From contig CAVPJC010000003.1 of NCBI GenBank assembly GCA_963705155.1, positions 1-64,000 on the forward strand: DNA of 64,000 nucleotides. Reading direction: 5' to 3'. Origin of the DNA: CAVPJC01 sp963705155. Its GTDB lineage: Bacteria > Chloroflexota > Anaerolineae > Anaerolineales > UBA4823. The notes under the pieces are model-generated. The model searched no databases. It saw only the letters and a program-made list of their open reading frames with translations, and was not told the DNA's origin. Every line of letters starts with the position of its first letter. The stretch's first letter is position 1. Positions 1-8,714 of this stretch are shown in pieces. Position numbers and translations under genes: made by a program.

Positions 1-1
1 G

Positions 2-100
2 CAAGTCGTTGACATATATAGCAAGGTTCTGGGGCGCCAGATGAAGGCGGTCTATACTCCAGGCGTTATCTTCCGTGTTCAACGGGCGCTGATGAGTTGA
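2..100 (+). CDS. C-terminal fragment, possibly NmrA/epimerase-like
   Basis: An open frame runs in from the left edge and ends at TGA 98-100. It reads as a short C-terminal piece with the stretch DIYSKVLGRQ followed by FRVQRALMS. The spacing resembles the tail of NAD(P)-binding NmrA-like proteins, where a helix with a 'VLGR' segment precedes the C-terminus, but this is a weak resemblance from a short segment. The frame may continue beyond the stop after a one-base shift. The function is a guess. Confidence 0.25.
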   Translation, partial: QVVDIYSKVLGRQMKAVYTPGVIFRVQRALMS

Positions 101-406
101 TTTTCCGAAGCAGCCTGCGAATATCATGGGCTTGAACTGGCTGGTGTGTTATGACACTCTCTTATGAGGCGAACGAAGTTCGCACCTTTGTTAGGCGTTT
201 CGCTGACAAGCGCCGAGGATTTTCTGCGCCACAAGGCCAGCTTGCCGAAGATTTTGTAGGATGCAGCCGGAGACGAACGTATGCCCACTCTGCACCCCAT
301 TGTGCGGTGTACTATTCACCGAACTGCGAAAGTTCGTCGGAATTTCGACTTATATACCAAGATATGATGGTCTACCCAAACATAGATTTCAACAGGAAAT
401 AGCAGA
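101..406. other. no supported gene
   Basis: About 300 bases between the left-edge fragment and the hydrolase. An open frame at 151-402 has no recognisable domain, a composition unlike its neighbours and no ribosome binding site. I see no promoter, repeat or RNA that I can support. Confidence 0.5.
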
Positions 407-1218
407 ATGCCATTTACCAACAATCAGGGAATACACATTCACTACGAAATAGAAGGTGAGGCCGCCCTCTTTTACTTCAGTATGGTCAGTATTGGCCGCT
501 GGACATATGGTATGAGCTGAATTACGTTAGCGCCTTGAAGAACGACTACCAGCTTATCCTTGTTGATGCTCGGGGAGAAGGGGATAGTGATAAACCCTAT
601 GACCCTGACGCTTATCGCATCGAGCTGATGGTGAAAGATATCCTCTCAGTTCTGGACGATCTGGGCCTTGAGAAAATGCACTATATGGGTTATTCATCCA
701 GCGGTGATTTAGGTTATGGCGTTGCCAGGCTGGCCCCAGAACGGTGTTACTCCTTGATCATTGGTGGTGCTCATCCTTATGACACTCATGAAGCCAGTGC
801 GAAATCGAATGATGAACGAGCTCAGAGGCTCGAGAAACAAAATACAGCGGATTTCGTTGCCGACATAGAGAAATTTTTGACGAGGTTGTTGACCTCTTCC
901 CTTTATCGCCAAGAATGAGAACGCGGATGCTGACGCACGACACGCGGGCGCTGGCTGCATGGTCGAGGCAATATTGGGAATGGCCTGGTTTTGAAGATGA
1001 GTTGGCCGGATTATCTATTCCATGCTTACTCTACGCAGGCGAGAAATCAGGGAATACTCCAATGTACGAAGAGCAGCACAGGAAATCCCAGGCGCTACTT
1101 TTGTGAGTATCCCGAATGGAGGGCACTTGAAGGACGCACATGGATAAACATCTTGCAGCCTCAAATCAACCAGATCGCGAAAAAGGAGATAGATCATGGA
1201 CACACTACAAATGAGTGA
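407..1218 (+). CDS. alpha/beta hydrolase, frameshifted
   Basis: A small alpha/beta-hydrolase read in four pieces. It starts at ATG 407 (MPFTNNQGIHIHYEIEGEG), shifts frame near 460-480, near 900 and near 1090, and ends at 1218. Visible family features are the strand-turn VDARGEGDSDKP, the nucleophile elbow GYSSSG near 690 (the usual Gly-x-Ser-x-Gly with Ser at the fourth position), and the late GGH segment near 1120 that would carry the catalytic His. The total of about 270 residues is normal for the family. The substrate cannot be told. The next gene starts inside its 3' end (1196), which suggests translational coupling. The breaks could be sequencing errors or true decay. Confidence 0.7.
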
Positions 1219-1610
1219 ACAGACTGCCATCAAGGCCGGCATCGATGCCTGGATCAACGCCGTGGAAGTAAGAGATATTTCCTTACTCCCCCAGGTTGTG
1301 ACCCAGGATGCGGATTTCGGCGCGGATTGGCGCCGGCTAGGGCGAGTGGTTGGCCGGTTTCAATGCGCTTGAGCAAGCTATGCTGGCGCAAAACGCCGCC
1401 TTACACGATATTCATATCGATGTGAGTGCTGAAACCATCCATGTCTCGCCTGGAGGAGACACAGCCTGGGCAACCAATCAGTGGATTTTCAATGCTCGAA
1501 TGGGTGACCAGGCTCTGGCGCTGCCCTTGCGCTGCACCTGGATTCTGGAGAAAAGGGACGAACGTTGGATCATTGTACATTTCCACAAGTCAGCAGGAAT
1601 TCCGCAATAG
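1196..1610 (+). CDS. NTF2/SnoaL-like protein, one frameshift
   Basis: This protein of about 137 residues starts with MDTLQMSEQTAIKAGIDAW and continues, after a frame change near 1345-1365, with a segment that starts FNALEQAMLAQN and ends at 1610. The pattern of an N-terminal helix pair, a central strand with 'GGDTAWATNQW', and a final strand with RWIIVHFHKS is typical of SnoaL-3/DUF4440-type nuclear transport factor 2 folds. These folds form a cone-shaped pocket used as an enzyme or binding module. No catalytic residues can be assigned. The gene overlaps the 3' end of the hydrolase before it, so the two are likely co-transcribed. Confidence 0.65.
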
Positions 1611-1670
1611 CATTATCAATGTCTGAAGGCGCCAACACAACGCTTTGAAAAGTAACCCATCAGGATAACG

Positions 1671-1969
1671 ATGTACGCTAGTATACGACGATACAAAACG
1701 ATTCAGGCGTAGCAGACGAACTGGCGCGGCGGGTGAACCAGGGATTCGTGCCCATCATCAGTAATCTGCCAGGATTTGTGGCTTATTACGCGGTAGATGC
1801 AGAGGACGATGTGGTTGTTTCGGTCAGTGTCTTCCAAGATCAAGCTGGAGCATATGAATCCGGCCGGATGGCGGCAGATTGGGTCAAGGAAAATATCGTC
1901 TCTCTTTTCGCTGGTCCGCCTGAAATCACGGCCGGTGAAGTGATGGTTTATAAGTCGGGTTCTCAATAG
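1671..1969 (+). CDS. ABM-like dimeric alpha/beta-barrel protein, one frameshift
   Basis: About 99 residues from ATG 1671 (MYASIRRYKTIQ) to the TAG at 1967-1969. The frame changes near 1704, where a missing G in 'attcaggcgtagcag' would restore GVADELARRVNQ. The second half (ISNLPGFVAYYAVDAEDD, then SVSVFQDQAGAYESG) matches the strand-helix-strand pattern of antibiotic-biosynthesis-monooxygenase-like barrels, which are small dimeric proteins often acting on haem or quinones. Function is not predictable. The MITE-like element lies 6 bases after the stop. Confidence 0.6.
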
Positions 1970-1975
1970 AAAATA

Positions 1976-2080
1976 TATTTGTTAGGACTTACGCAGTTCA
2001 GACTGGAATTGGGGCGTCTGGGTGGTTTGCCTGCCCAAACACCCCCAATTCCCATCTGAACTGCGTAACACCTATTTGTT
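1976..2080. mobile_element. MITE-like inverted repeat with target-site duplication
   Basis: An imperfect palindrome of about 90 bases (1984-2073) is flanked by the direct repeat TATTTGTT at 1976-1983 and 2073-2080, so the duplication is 7 or 8 bp. The outer 19 bases are inverted repeats that match at 17 positions: AGGACTTACGCAGTTCAGA on the left and AGGTGTTACGCAGTTCAGA on the complement of the right. The arms continue inward with TGGAATTGGGG. No transposase is encoded, so it would depend on one elsewhere in the genome. Its location between two short genes is typical for such elements. The parental insertion sequence family is not assigned. Confidence 0.75.
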
Positions 2081-2101
2081 CTCAAAAATCAGGATAAGGA
2101 G

Positions 2102-2290
2102 AGATCACAGTTAACCTTTGCTTGTAAAGATGCGGGTATGGATTGCAGCTTTATCGCTACCGGTAGCTCGGTGGAGGAAGTGAAACAGGCGGCGTTCGCC
2201 CATGCGGCAGTGGTTCACAAAGAAGTTTTGCAATCGATGACACCTGTACAACTGGAAGAGCTAGCCAAAACAGTAGGAGCGAAAAATTAA
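2102..2290 (+). CDS. DUF1059 small protein, start unclear
   Basis: The frame reads LTFACKDAGMDCSF followed by a helix with EEVKQAAFAHAAVVH and ends at TAA 2288-2290. The Cys-Lys-Asp-x-Gly-x-Asp-Cys core and the helix with two His-containing turns match the DUF1059 family, short proteins proposed to bind metal. The family normally has about 60 residues, as here. A good ribosome binding site (AAGGAGA, 2096-2102) is present, but no ATG, GTG or TTG follows in this frame at the right distance. The start codon is therefore probably damaged by a sequence error or was affected by the nearby element. Confidence 0.6.
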   Translation, partial: RSQLTFACKDAGMDCSFIATGSSVEEVKQAAFAHAAVVHKEVLQSMTPVQLEELAKTVGAKN

Positions 2291-2352
2291 GCCCGCTTGA
2301 AAATTATTTGATAACAAAAAGGAGTTACCCCGGATGAAAGGAGCCAAGCATT

Positions 2353-2907
2353 ATGATCAGCAAACGCGGTTTTTTTGTGCTGGCCAGTGACCTTATAAAA
2401 AGGTCGGCGTTCATTTGCATCCTTGTTGTTATTCATCTAATCGGCGTGACCAACGGACTGGCCGTTGCCGAGCAGACTTCCGATCCCTTTGATGCAACTT
2501 TTACAGGGAAATTTTATATAACAGGAGATGTTGGTAAATCTGGCCTGTTCATGGTTGCAGAGACCGGTAGCGGTAATGAGGTTGAAAAGTTGGGGCCATT
2601 TACCTACACAACTTCTCTGTACAACAATCTGACCCTTACTCCTCCCGGCTGTGGCAGCGGAAGCTCGACCGGTGTTGATGGGTCAGGTATCTTGACCTTT
2701 GCTGATGGCCAGTTATGGTTACACCGTGTATCAGGTATCACATGTTTCGAATTCCCGACCATTCGAGTTGAGGAAGAGTGGGTGATTACCAGTGGAACGG
2801 GCGCCTATACTGGTACAACTGGGAAACTGTCGCTAAATCTCATTGGAGATGTGCGATTTGGCACTTCTATTGGCTCGCTCAGCGGGACGATAAAGCTAAA
2901 GAAGTGA
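2353..2907 (+). CDS. secreted protein of unknown function
   Basis: This protein has 184 residues. Residues 1-40 form a basic start followed by a hydrophobic stretch (FICILVVIHLIGVTNGLAVA) and a likely signal-peptidase site near AVAEQ. The mature part is Gly, Ser and Thr rich, with alternating strand-like segments and a repeated 'GTGAYTGTTG' and 'IGSLSGTIKL' pattern near the end. This resembles small beta-barrel proteins of the dirigent/allene-oxide-cyclase type, but I cannot name the family. Two cysteines (in PPGCG and TCFEF) could form a disulphide outside the cell. It stands alone in its frame and is intact. Confidence 0.55.
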   Translation: MISKRGFFVLASDLIKRSAFICILVVIHLIGVTNGLAVAEQTSDPFDATFTGKFYITGDVGKSGLFMVAETGSGNEVEKLGPFTYTTSLYNNLTLTPPGCGSGSSTGVDGSGILTFADGQLWLHRVSGITCFEFPTIRVEEEWVITSGTGAYTGTTGKLSLNLIGDVRFGTSIGSLSGTIKLKK

Positions 2908-3239
2908 TTATCTGCCGGCCACTGCTGCGCGACGCGGTATTAGACCACCTCACCGGATTGGGCACAGGAAGGCTGCGCGACCTATTCGATGCGATCCTCG
3001 CCGGAGGCGAGCGAGTGCGCCGCCTAAATATTCCCGTCCGTCTGGCGTTAGAGCACGACCGGCACGTCGACTCATTAACAGGGCTAACCGGCTGTGAGTT
3101 CTTTAAGAAAGGTAACAAGGCTGCGCAACAGCCTCCATTTAATCTGTGCGGATCGGACACGCAACATGTGACTCTGGCCTGATCTCGCGGCCCAATTATC
3201 GCGTTGGGCGCTAAAACGAGAATATTAAGGCGATCACCT
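2908..3239. other. no supported gene
   Basis: A stretch of 330 bases with an open frame through part of it (to about 3182) that lacks a start, a binding site and any recognisable domain. A short inverted repeat, GCCCAA at about 3191 and TTGGGC at about 3205, lies near its right end, followed by the next start codon 3240. I see no RNA gene here. Confidence 0.45.
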
Positions 3240-4148
3240 ATGAACCTAAATTCTATCTGGTCTGTTTTTGAGGAAACATTCGATTTGCTGGGCGGGTATG
3301 GGTTCGCGGCAATGGACAAGAGCGCTGCTGAACTGGGTCTCGAACCCGGCTGGATGACCTGGATCGCGGCAATCTGGCTTTTCGGATCGGAGCCCATCAC
3401 CACATCGAGTTTCATGCGTATGCTGCCTTACGGGCTGGCTCGGCTGAACGAAGAACGCTTGGCCTCAGCGATGCGGCAGGGGTATCTGGCTTACGACGGG
3501 CAAAACAGTTATACCCCTACCGAAGCAGGAATGATGGCTGCACAAAAAGTATGGCGGGATGCAGGCGATTCCATTTCACACTTGAATCGATTACCTGATG
3601 CGCAGATGCGAAGGTTATTTGATTACCTTACCCGGCTTGGCGAAGCCTCGATGTCTGCTCCTGAACCGCCACACCATTTCTTCATTGCCCATAAGCGGGA
3701 AAATTATCAACGCTTTCATGTGTCGCACCCGCTGGAAAGCTTCGTAGTTCTTTTTGGCGAATTGGCCGGTTATCGAGATGACTCCCACATCGCGGCCTGG
3801 CAGGCACATGAGATCGAAGGTCACACATGGGAAATCCTGACATATCTCTGGAATAATGCATCCGCGGCTTCCGCGGATATGTTATTTGAAAAGATCGGCT
3901 ATCGAAGCATTCCAATTGCAATTTACATTCAGGATTTACAGGAGCTCGCGGAGCGAGGATGGGTGGAGAAGAGATCGGGTGAATATCACTTGACCGCTAT
4001 TGGAAAACGTATCCGGGATGAAGCGGAAGCTTTGACCATCCAATACTTCTTTTCTCCATGGTCATGTTTGAATGAATTTGAGCAGGAAGACTTATCCAAT
4101 CTCGCATCCAAATTGCGCGATGGTCTGAAAAGGTCAAGCGGAAAATAA
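3240..4148 (+). CDS. winged-helix type regulator-like protein
   Basis: An intact gene of about 302 residues starting MNLNSIWSVFEETFDLLGG. The N-terminal half has a helix-turn-helix-like run (SSFMRMLPYGLARLNEERLASAMRQG, then a wing-like YTPTEAG). The C-terminal half repeats the arrangement (LQELAERGWVEKRSGEYHLT followed by GKRIRDEAE). Two winged helices of MarR-like form joined by a helical linker are likely, as in the family of about 300-residue helix-turn-helix proteins seen in Actinobacteria and Chloroflexota. The ligand and targets are unknown. The start was chosen at ATG 3240 because the upstream frame extension has no binding site and no conserved residues. Confidence 0.5.
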   Translation: MNLNSIWSVFEETFDLLGGYGFAAMDKSAAELGLEPGWMTWIAAIWLFGSEPITTSSFMRMLPYGLARLNEERLASAMRQGYLAYDGQNSYTPTEAGMMAAQKVWRDAGDSISHLNRLPDAQMRRLFDYLTRLGEASMSAPEPPHHFFIAHKRENYQRFHVSHPLESFVVLFGELAGYRDDSHIAAWQAHEIEGHTWEILTYLWNNASAASADMLFEKIGYRSIPIAIYIQDLQELAERGWVEKRSGEYHLTAIGKRIRDEAEALTIQYFFSPWSCLNEFEQEDLSNLASKLRDGLKRSSGK

Positions 4149-4180
4149 AGTTAGGGCAAATCTCCAAGGAGGTAATTACC

Positions 4181-4713
4181 ATGAACGAACACAAACTAGG
4201 TAAAGTGGCTGGCCTAAGCCTGAGTGCTGAGCCTCTTGCCGCCGTTGCATCTATCCTGCTATTCGTATTACTGAGTAGCGTCGGCATTGGCGTCCTCAAC
4301 TTGCCCGTTGGGGTAGCTATAGTAGGAAGTTTGCTCGCTGTCGTATTGCATTGGGTTTCCGATATTGTCCACCATCTCGGTCACGCACGAGCTGCCCGCC
4401 GGACTGGTCATCCCATGATCGGTATCCGGCTTGGAAAATGGGGACTGCTTGGTACTTCTCTTTATCCGCCAGATGAGCAGACTTTGCCCGCAACCATACA
4501 TATCCGCCGAGCGCTTGGCGGGCCGACCGGAGTCTGCTGCTCTCATTGGTGGCGGCAATTGCTGCACTCCTGCTGCGCACGTTGGGTACTGCACCCTGGT
4601 GGGTGGGGGTGTTCTTCTTCTTGGATAACCTGATTGTCTTTACTCTGGGTGCGCTTCTGCCGCTGGGCTTTACGGATGGGAGCACCTTACTTCAGTGGTG
4701 GGGCAAGCGCTGA
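4181..4713 (+). CDS. M50-like membrane protein lacking the catalytic Glu, one frameshift
   Basis: About 177 residues, with a clear binding site (AAGGAGG) before ATG 4181. After two hydrophobic segments comes VHHLGHARAARRTGHPM. This aligns with the HELGH zinc motif of M50 (site-2) peptidases, but the catalytic Glu is His. The conserved SLYPP and IHIRRALGGP segments follow. One frame change near 4530 restores two more membrane helices and a C-terminus with FTLGALLPLGFTDGSTLLQ, ending at TGA 4711-4713. The fold is that of an intramembrane protease, but it is probably inactive or has another role. The family members I recall from Chloroflexota show the same loss. Confidence 0.6.
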
Positions 4714-4755
4714 GTCGTTAGGATCCCGCAAGCCAACCTGGCTATGGAGATTAAA

Positions 4756-5136
4756 ATGAACCCTCACAATTCCCATCTTGATCGCTGGCACAATATCGTT
4801 ATCAGCCGCGACCTGCAGGAGCTGCAAGCTATGCTAGCCGAAGACGTTGTTTTCCGCTCGCCGTATTTGTGGGAGCCGTACAGCGGGCGTCAGGCTGCCT
4901 GGTTGATCCTTTCTACTGTAAGCGAGGTGTTCGAAGACTTCACCTATCACCGTGAGCTGATCGACGGCAACACGTGGGCGTTGGAGTTCAGCGCCAGGGT
5001 TGGCGATTTGTCATTGAAGGGTATTGATTTGATTCAGCTCAATAGCGCTGTCCTGATCGCCGAATTTGAGGTTTTTATACGTCCGGCCAACAGCTTGAAG
5101 GCGCTTGGCGTGGCGATGGCAAGGCGGCTGGGCTAA
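4756..5136 (+). CDS. NTF2-like protein
   Basis: An intact protein of 126 residues. ATG 4756 is preferred over ATG 4744 because GGAG at 4747-4750 sits at a usable distance from it. The N-terminal helix (LDRWHNIVISRDLQELQAML), the DVVFRSPYLWEPYSGRQ turn and the later DFTYHRELIDGNTWALEF strand are typical of SnoaL/NTF2-type folds, as found in the nuclear transport factor 2 family. No catalytic residues or ligand can be assigned. A second NTF2-like gene lies at 1196-1610, but the two are not close in sequence. The next start, for OsmC, is about 100 bases downstream. Confidence 0.65.
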   Translation: MNPHNSHLDRWHNIVISRDLQELQAMLAEDVVFRSPYLWEPYSGRQAAWLILSTVSEVFEDFTYHRELIDGNTWALEFSARVGDLSLKGIDLIQLNSAVLIAEFEVFIRPANSLKALGVAMARRLG

Positions 5137-5237
5137 TGTTCTTAGAACCGATCCTGGAGTCAATTCAATCTCTCGCGAGGAAGGCGATCTTTGTGCTACC
5201 TGATACCTGTACGAGCTCCTTTTTTTGGAGAAAAAGT

Positions 5238-5760
5238 ATGATGACCTCTCAATTACACATTCGAGAATCCATCCAAGGTGTGATCGAGTATTACACTCAG
5301 AATCCAGATCAGGCGCGCTCTCAAGATAAAGAAGCCGTTGCCATAATCGAGACAGGATTGCGAGCCATCGCCACAGGGCCAGATGGGCAAACTCTGGTCT
5401 GCGACATGCCCAAAGCGCTGGGCGGTGAAGCCACTGCTCCCTCCCCCGGCTGGATGATGCGCGCTCGCCCTTGCCAACTGCGAAGCGGTGATGATTGCTT
5501 TGCGCGCCGCCGAGCTCGGCATCGAGCTGACGGCCCTTGAAGTGCGCGTGGACAGTCTTTCCGATGATCGGGGCATGCTGGGCATGGACGACTCAAAGCC
5601 TGCCGGGCCTCTCAACATGAAGATCAGCATCCGCATTCACGCAGAAGGGGTTTCAGAAGAAAAACTGCACGAAATTGCAGCCTGGGCGGAGGTGCATTCC
5701 CCTGTCGGCGAGCCTCTCACCCGCGTCATGCCGATTGAATATATCGTAATTATTGCCTAA
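5238..5760 (+). CDS. OsmC family protein, one frameshift
   Basis: About 174 residues from ATG 5238, which follows TTGGAG at 5225-5230; an adjacent ATG lies at 5241. The frame changes near 5465, where WMMRA should run into ALANCEAVMIALRAA. OsmC/Ohr proteins reduce organic hydroperoxides using two cysteines in an alpha/beta dimer. The first Cys is here in ANCEAV. At the place of the second, the sequence reads EVHSPVGEPLTRV, with Ser where other members often have Cys, so the classical dithiol cycle may not operate. The end PIEYIVIIA is complete. Confidence 0.7.
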
Positions 5761-5800
5761 AACCAGTGGTTTTAAAAAGCCATTGGGAGGGGAATAAAAA

Positions 5801-8680
5801 ATGAAACGACTAATGATCTCGATCGTACTGGTGGCTGTCTTACTAACCCCGTCTGGCGCAGCGCATCGTCTACCAACTACGTTGGCTTCCATAGAGCAAA
5901 CAGCCCGTCCATACTCCCCGGATGCCGCGCCCCCCTACACCATCACCGACCTGGGAACGTTGGGCGGCAATCTGAGTAAGGCTTTCGGGATTAATCGAAA
6001 GCAACCTGGTAGTCGGATGGTCAAATCCCCCTTCTTCCAATTATCATGCCTTTTTATGGGATGATGGGACGATGTCCAACTTGGGCGACCTGGGTGGGCC
6101 AGAGAGTTTCGCATATGATATCAACGATGCCGGTCAGGTAGTCGGGGGATCGCCTACCACTCAAGGGTATAACTATACACACGCCTTCCGGTGGGAAAAC
6201 GGCGTGATGCAAGACCTGGGCACACTTGGAGGGACTTACAGCGCAGCATTCGCGATCAACACCTCCGGGCAGGCGGTGGGGTATGCCCGGGACGCTGACG
6301 GATTACAACACGCCGTGCTGTGGGGACAGCGGCGGGATTGTGGATTTGGGCGACCTGGACCCGGTGTGGCCTACCACTAGCGCCGCCTATGGCATCAACG
6401 ACGCCGGGCAGGTGGTCGGCAATTCAGACACCGCAGACCCCGCACAACTTGCTCACGCCTTTCTATGGAACAATGGCTCGATGCAGGATCTGGGCACCTT
6501 GGGCGGTGATTACAGCTCAGCGACGGCCATCAACACAGACGGTCATGTGGTTGGTACTTCCAAGGTGTCCGGTGGATCAACCGTGCACGCCTTCTTGTGG
6601 CAAGCGGCTCGATGCAAGACCTGGGCGCCCTGGGATGGAACAGCAGCTATGCTAACGACATCAACGACAACGGGCAGGTGGTCGGCGCGCTGCAAACCGG
6701 CCAAAATTCTCACGCCTTTCTCTGGGCGAATGGCCAGATGCAGGACCTCAACAACCTGATTCCTGCAAATTCGGGTTGGGTGTTGTCCGAAGCGCGCGCC
6801 ATCAACAACAAAGGCCAGATCGTCGGTTTTGGGGTCATCAATGGACAGACGCGCGCCTTCCTGCTCACAGCCGGCGTATCACTGGATCAACCCGAGCGGC
6901 GGCTCGTGGCATATGACCACGAACTGGGACCCGCAAGGCGACCCCGGCGACGGCGATACCGTCATCTTCGCCCTGAGCGGACAGTACTCGGTGGATGCCA
7001 GCCCCGTATTCGCTGCAACTGCGCCACGGCCAACTTTCCGGTGGGGCGAGCGATCATCTCGGGCACCAACACGGTGGAATTCGTCAATCTGTCCTTGAAT
7101 CTGCTGGACGATTCGGTGACGGAACCGGCGTTGACCGTCAACAACGGGGGGACGGTGAAAATCACTTCGGGCGCGGGCAACCTGATTCACGCCATCATCG
7201 GCGGAGAGCCACCCGCAAATCCCATCGAATCCACCCATCGCCCATTTGCAGGTGTTCAACAACGGCGCCAGCCTGAACGGCACGGGGCGCCTGACCATCG
7301 GCGACGAAGGGGCGGGCGACCTGTTCGTGACGAACGGCGGGCATCTGACCAGCGCCGAGGCGCGCCTGGGCGGCTTGCTGCCCACGGCGACCGGCACGGC
7401 GGTGGTGGGCGGCGATGGGTCGCTGTGGGAGACCGGCAACATCGCCGTGGGCTATGGCATCAGCGGCACCCTTGGCCATCGAGAACGGCGGGCGCGTGAA
7501 CTCGAACGACGCCTATGTCGGCTTTGGCAGTCCTCAGCGACGATTCGCTGGTGACGATAGACGGTGCTGCGCCTGGCGGAAATCCGCCTTCTTTATGGAC
7601 GATTGAAGGCGACTTGACCATCGGGCAGGGTGACAGCGGTCTTGTGGATGTGTTGAATGGGGGTCAACTGCGCGGTCGACCAGAATGTTGACATCGTAAA
7701 TGGAGCGCTCACGATTAACGGGCATCGGCGAACGGGAGGCCCCCTCGTACCTGGCTGTGGTGGACACTGTTTTGGTCGGCGGCACTTACGGAAGCATCCT
7801 GGCCTTTTACAACGGCGCCCGAGGTGATATTTACGGCGATTTGATCCTTGGTCAGAATGGAAGTGGAAACATATTCTTAACCCAGGGTCTGGGTTTTTCG
7901 GGGACTACGAACTTGAGTGTGTCTGACGCGTTGTTTGGCGCGTGCCTCATCGGTCGAGAATTCATGGGCGAGGTTATCATCAACACGGGTAGTTCCCTTA
8001 ACTGCCGGAACGTGGAACTGGGCCTGGCTGGTACGGGTGGGCCTCGGCATAATCACGCTGGATGGCGGCTACTTGAGCGCTTCGGAGATCGTGCGTGTCG
8101 GCCAGGCCACGAGCGGCAGCGGTTGGATAGAATGGGGAACAACGCCACGGTTGTGGCAGGAGTGGGCATGCATATCGCTCCCAACGGATTGGTGTCTGGA
8201 TCAGGACAGATCATCCTGGGAAGCATGGGTTTGTTGAACGAAGGTGTGCTCGGCCTGGGGATCACGGTTATTCCCGCTTTGGCGACTGAACCGCAACCCC
8301 TGGTCGTGGCTCAGGATAGCCTGGCGACGATGGTCATCACCGGCACCCTGACCATCAGCCCCACCGGGCGGCTGGAGATCCCTTTGACAGGAACTAGCGC
8401 GGGCCAATATGGCAGCCTGGCTGTCACAGGCTCGGCTGCTCTGGACGGTGTGCTAGCGCTCAACTTCAGCCAGGGCTTTGCCCCGAAACAGGGCGATACC
8501 TTCACCTTTCTGAGCGCAACGGATAGCGTCAGCGGAATGTTCGACAGCGTGGAGATCAGCGGCCTGAAACCGGGTTTTGAATACGAGCTCACCATCGTGG
8601 ATGGGCAGGTGACCTCGAAGCCTTAAAATGATGGCGCGCTGGCTCTGCAAACGCTATACCTGCCGCTAATGGTGCGGTGA
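5801..8680 (+). CDS. secreted HAF-repeat and PEP-associated-repeat protein, frameshifted
   Basis: A gene of about 955 residues after a strong binding site (GGGAGGGG) and a signal peptide (MKRLMISIVLVAVLLTP). Residues of the first third repeat the HAF pattern: 'HAFLW/RW..G.MQDLGTLGG' followed by 'A.AIN..GQVVG', about six copies between 5946 and 6870. A 'WINPSGGSW' beta segment follows, then PEP-associated repeats (TIGDEGAGDLFVTNGG, WETGNIAVGYG) and an autotransporter-like passenger region to the end. At least six frame changes (near 6000, 6325, 6600, 6880, 7040-7240, 7480-7700 and 8040) must be bridged. The frame ends at TAA 8624-8626 but reads on to TGA 8678-8680 with LYLPLMVR, the tail of its paralogue, so 8680 is taken as the end. 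The role is unknown; surface binding is likely. Confidence 0.6.
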
Positions 8681-8714
8681 AATATCCTGACAACTAAGAG
8701 AAGAGGTGTCTTCC

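Noticed and set aside
1..5760. Integron cassette array (short same-strand genes of mixed families, GTTAGGC at about 204 and GTTGGGC at about 3204)
   Set aside because: The two core-like sites have no partner site at the proper distance, no integrase gene is seen, and GTTAGG-like words are expected by chance a few times in 5 kb.
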